Shown here one piece after another: positions 63,069 to 64,000 of a DNA stretch of 64,000 bases. Origin of the DNA: Lactobacillus sp. ESL0791 (GTDB lineage Bacteria > Bacillota > Bacilli > Lactobacillales > Lactobacillaceae); assembly GCF_029433255.1 (NCBI RefSeq), contig NZ_JAQTHU010000001.1:2294001-2358000 (forward strand), read 5' to 3'. Within the stretch, counting starts at the first letter, position 1. Every line of letters begins with the position of its first letter. The position numbers and the translations under genes were made by a program. Under the pieces are notes generated by a model that had not been told where the DNA came from, did no database searches, and saw nothing but the letters and a program-made list of their open reading frames with translations.

Positions 63069-64000
63069 TTAATCCTGATAATGTTTCTGAACTTCTCGAG
63101 CGATCGTCATTCTCTGAATTTCATTTGTTCCTTCCAAAATTTGAAATCCCTTGACATCTCTCATCAGTTTTTCAACAGGGTAAGCCTTTGTATAGCCATA
63201 GCCGCCCAAAATTTGAACAGCATCAGATGTAACTTTTTGTGCGACATCCGTCACATAAAGTTTAGTCATTGCGCCTTCCATTCGAACTGACTGGTTTCTA
63301 TCCATCATTTTCATCGTGTTGTTAACTAGCAAACGTGAGGTTTCAACCGCAGTAGCCATATTTGCTAACATATTTTGCACTGACTCAAACTGCCCAATTG
63401 CTTGTCCAAATTGCATACGCTCATTAGCATACTTGCCTGCTTCATTTAGTGCTCGCTGCATGATTCCAACAGTAAGCGTAGACACATAGGCCCGTGATAA
63501 ATTCAAACTACTTAATGCAATATTAATTCCGCGGCCTTCCTGCCCAAGTAAATTTTGCGCAGGAACATGAACGTCTTTAAAACCTAAAGGCACCGTATTT
63601 GACAGTCTCAATCCCATCTTATCTTCATGTTTGCCAACCCAAATTCCGGGCGTATTCCGATCAATCATAAAAGCAGACAAGCCGCGATTGCCATTATTCG
63701 ACGTTCTAAAAATGCCAATATAAACGTCTGCTATTCCACCATTAGTTGCAAAAGCTTTATTTCCATTTAAAATATACTCATCGCCTTGACGGCGGGCGGT
63801 AGCCTTCACAGAACCGGCATCAGAACCGGCATCAGCTTCTGACATTGTAAATGCCGCAAAACGGCCGGGTTTTAGAATATCCGCTAGTTTTTGTGCCTGC
63901 TGCTTTGTCCCAGCAAGCATCACACATCTTAAGGCGACAAATGAGGTAATTAACGTTAACGCATAGCCTGCATCGTATTCTGCCAATTTTTCAAAAACTA
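63069..64000 (-). CDS. Acyl-CoA dehydrogenase, N-terminus beyond the window
   Basis: The visible part (about 309 residues) starts inside the N-terminal helical domain (VFEKLAEYDAGYAL) and is open to the window edge; roughly 70 residues are missing. FTMSEADAGSDAGS and YILNGNKAFATNG are the FAD-binding beta-domain motifs, and ILGGYGYTKAYPVEKLMRD with ILEGTNEIQRM carries the catalytic Glu of the family. Run backwards with Etf, such enzymes reduce enoyl-CoA (as in caffeyl-CoA reductase CarC or crotonobetainyl-CoA reductase). Fermentative lactobacilli lack beta-oxidation, so a reductase role is more likely. Confidence 0.9.
   Translation of the reverse strand, partial: VFEKLAEYDAGYALTLITSFVALRCVMLAGTKQQAQKLADILKPGRFAAFTMSEADAGSDAGSVKATARRQGDEYILNGNKAFATNGGIADVYIGIFRTSNNGNRGLSAFMIDRNTPGIWVGKHEDKMGLRLSNTVPLGFKDVHVPAQNLLGQEGRGINIALSSLNLSRAYVSTLTVGIMQRALNEAGKYANERMQFGQAIGQFESVQNMLANMATAVETSRLLVNNTMKMMDRNQSVRMEGAMTKLYVTDVAQKVTSDAVQILGGYGYTKAYPVEKLMRDVKGFQILEGTNEIQRMTIAREVQKHYQD

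Noticed and set aside
63069..64000. Fatty-acid beta-oxidation operon
   Set aside because: No enoyl-CoA hydratase, 3-hydroxyacyl-CoA dehydrogenase or thiolase is present, and the thioesterase would undo the ligase step unless the acyl group is only reduced.

Overview
The window looks like a chromosomal stretch of a host- or food-associated Lactobacillus of the L. delbrueckii/acidophilus group. The support is low-GC DNA with strong AGGAGG-type ribosome sites, two SLAP-domain surface proteins, an asp23/amaP envelope-stress operon, four Rgg-type regulators, and a tandem deoxyadenosine/deoxyguanosine kinase pair of the kind known from L. acidophilus. No tRNA, rRNA, CRISPR array or prophage was seen. 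I cannot name the species.

Layout. 1-1.7 kb: the end of nagB and the amaP-DUF2273-asp23 operon. 1.7-7.1 kb: a GntR regulator and a tetronate-type sugar-acid operon with an operator and a cre site, then a membrane-anchored hydrolase. 7.2-12.1 kb: LysR with a stand-alone gap, a panE-like reductase, a CPBP protease and an orphan protein. 12.2-28.4 kb: an accessory region with ABC export genes, three Rgg regulators (two divergent from paralogous MFS pumps), a SLAP protein, a PEBP protein, a serine hydrolase and two XRE membrane regulators whose HTH-coding DNA is identical. 28.4-46 kb: a DASS carboxylate transporter, two heterodimeric ABC exporters, a kinase-fold phosphotransferase, a dead ISLre2 element, a YefM/YoeB module with a frameshifted toxin, a LanFEG-like immunity transporter with its two-component system, and a fourth Rgg with a small P-loop kinase. 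46-54 kb: an MFS carrier, dak/dgk, a T-box plus a truncated second T-box ahead of an amino-acid ABC transporter, and a second SLAP protein.

54-64 kb is the most interesting part. Two codirectional operons encode an MFS carrier, an FMN/FAD fumarate-reductase-like flavoprotein, a YdiB-type quinate/shikimate dehydrogenase and type I dehydroquinase, followed by an acyl-CoA dehydrogenase (cut by the window edge), EtfB, EtfA, an acyl-CoA ligase and a hotdog thioesterase. The gene content matches the little-understood E. coli ydi locus (ydiN-ydiB-aroD ... ydiO-ydiQR-fadK). I infer a hydroaromatic-acid pathway that interconverts quinate and shikimate, activates the ring acid to a CoA thioester, reduces its alpha,beta double bond with NADH-derived electrons through Etf, and releases the saturated acid. 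It would serve as an electron sink in a fermentative cell. Reduction of quinate and shikimate to dihydroshikimate-type acids is an old observation in lactobacilli.

Other points: ABC operons whose start codons sit just behind intrinsic terminators, one with a short leader ORF folded into a hairpin; Rgg promoters with one shared architecture but different operator arms; and an immunity cluster bracketed by a 26-bp direct repeat taken from the 3' end of an ABC gene.
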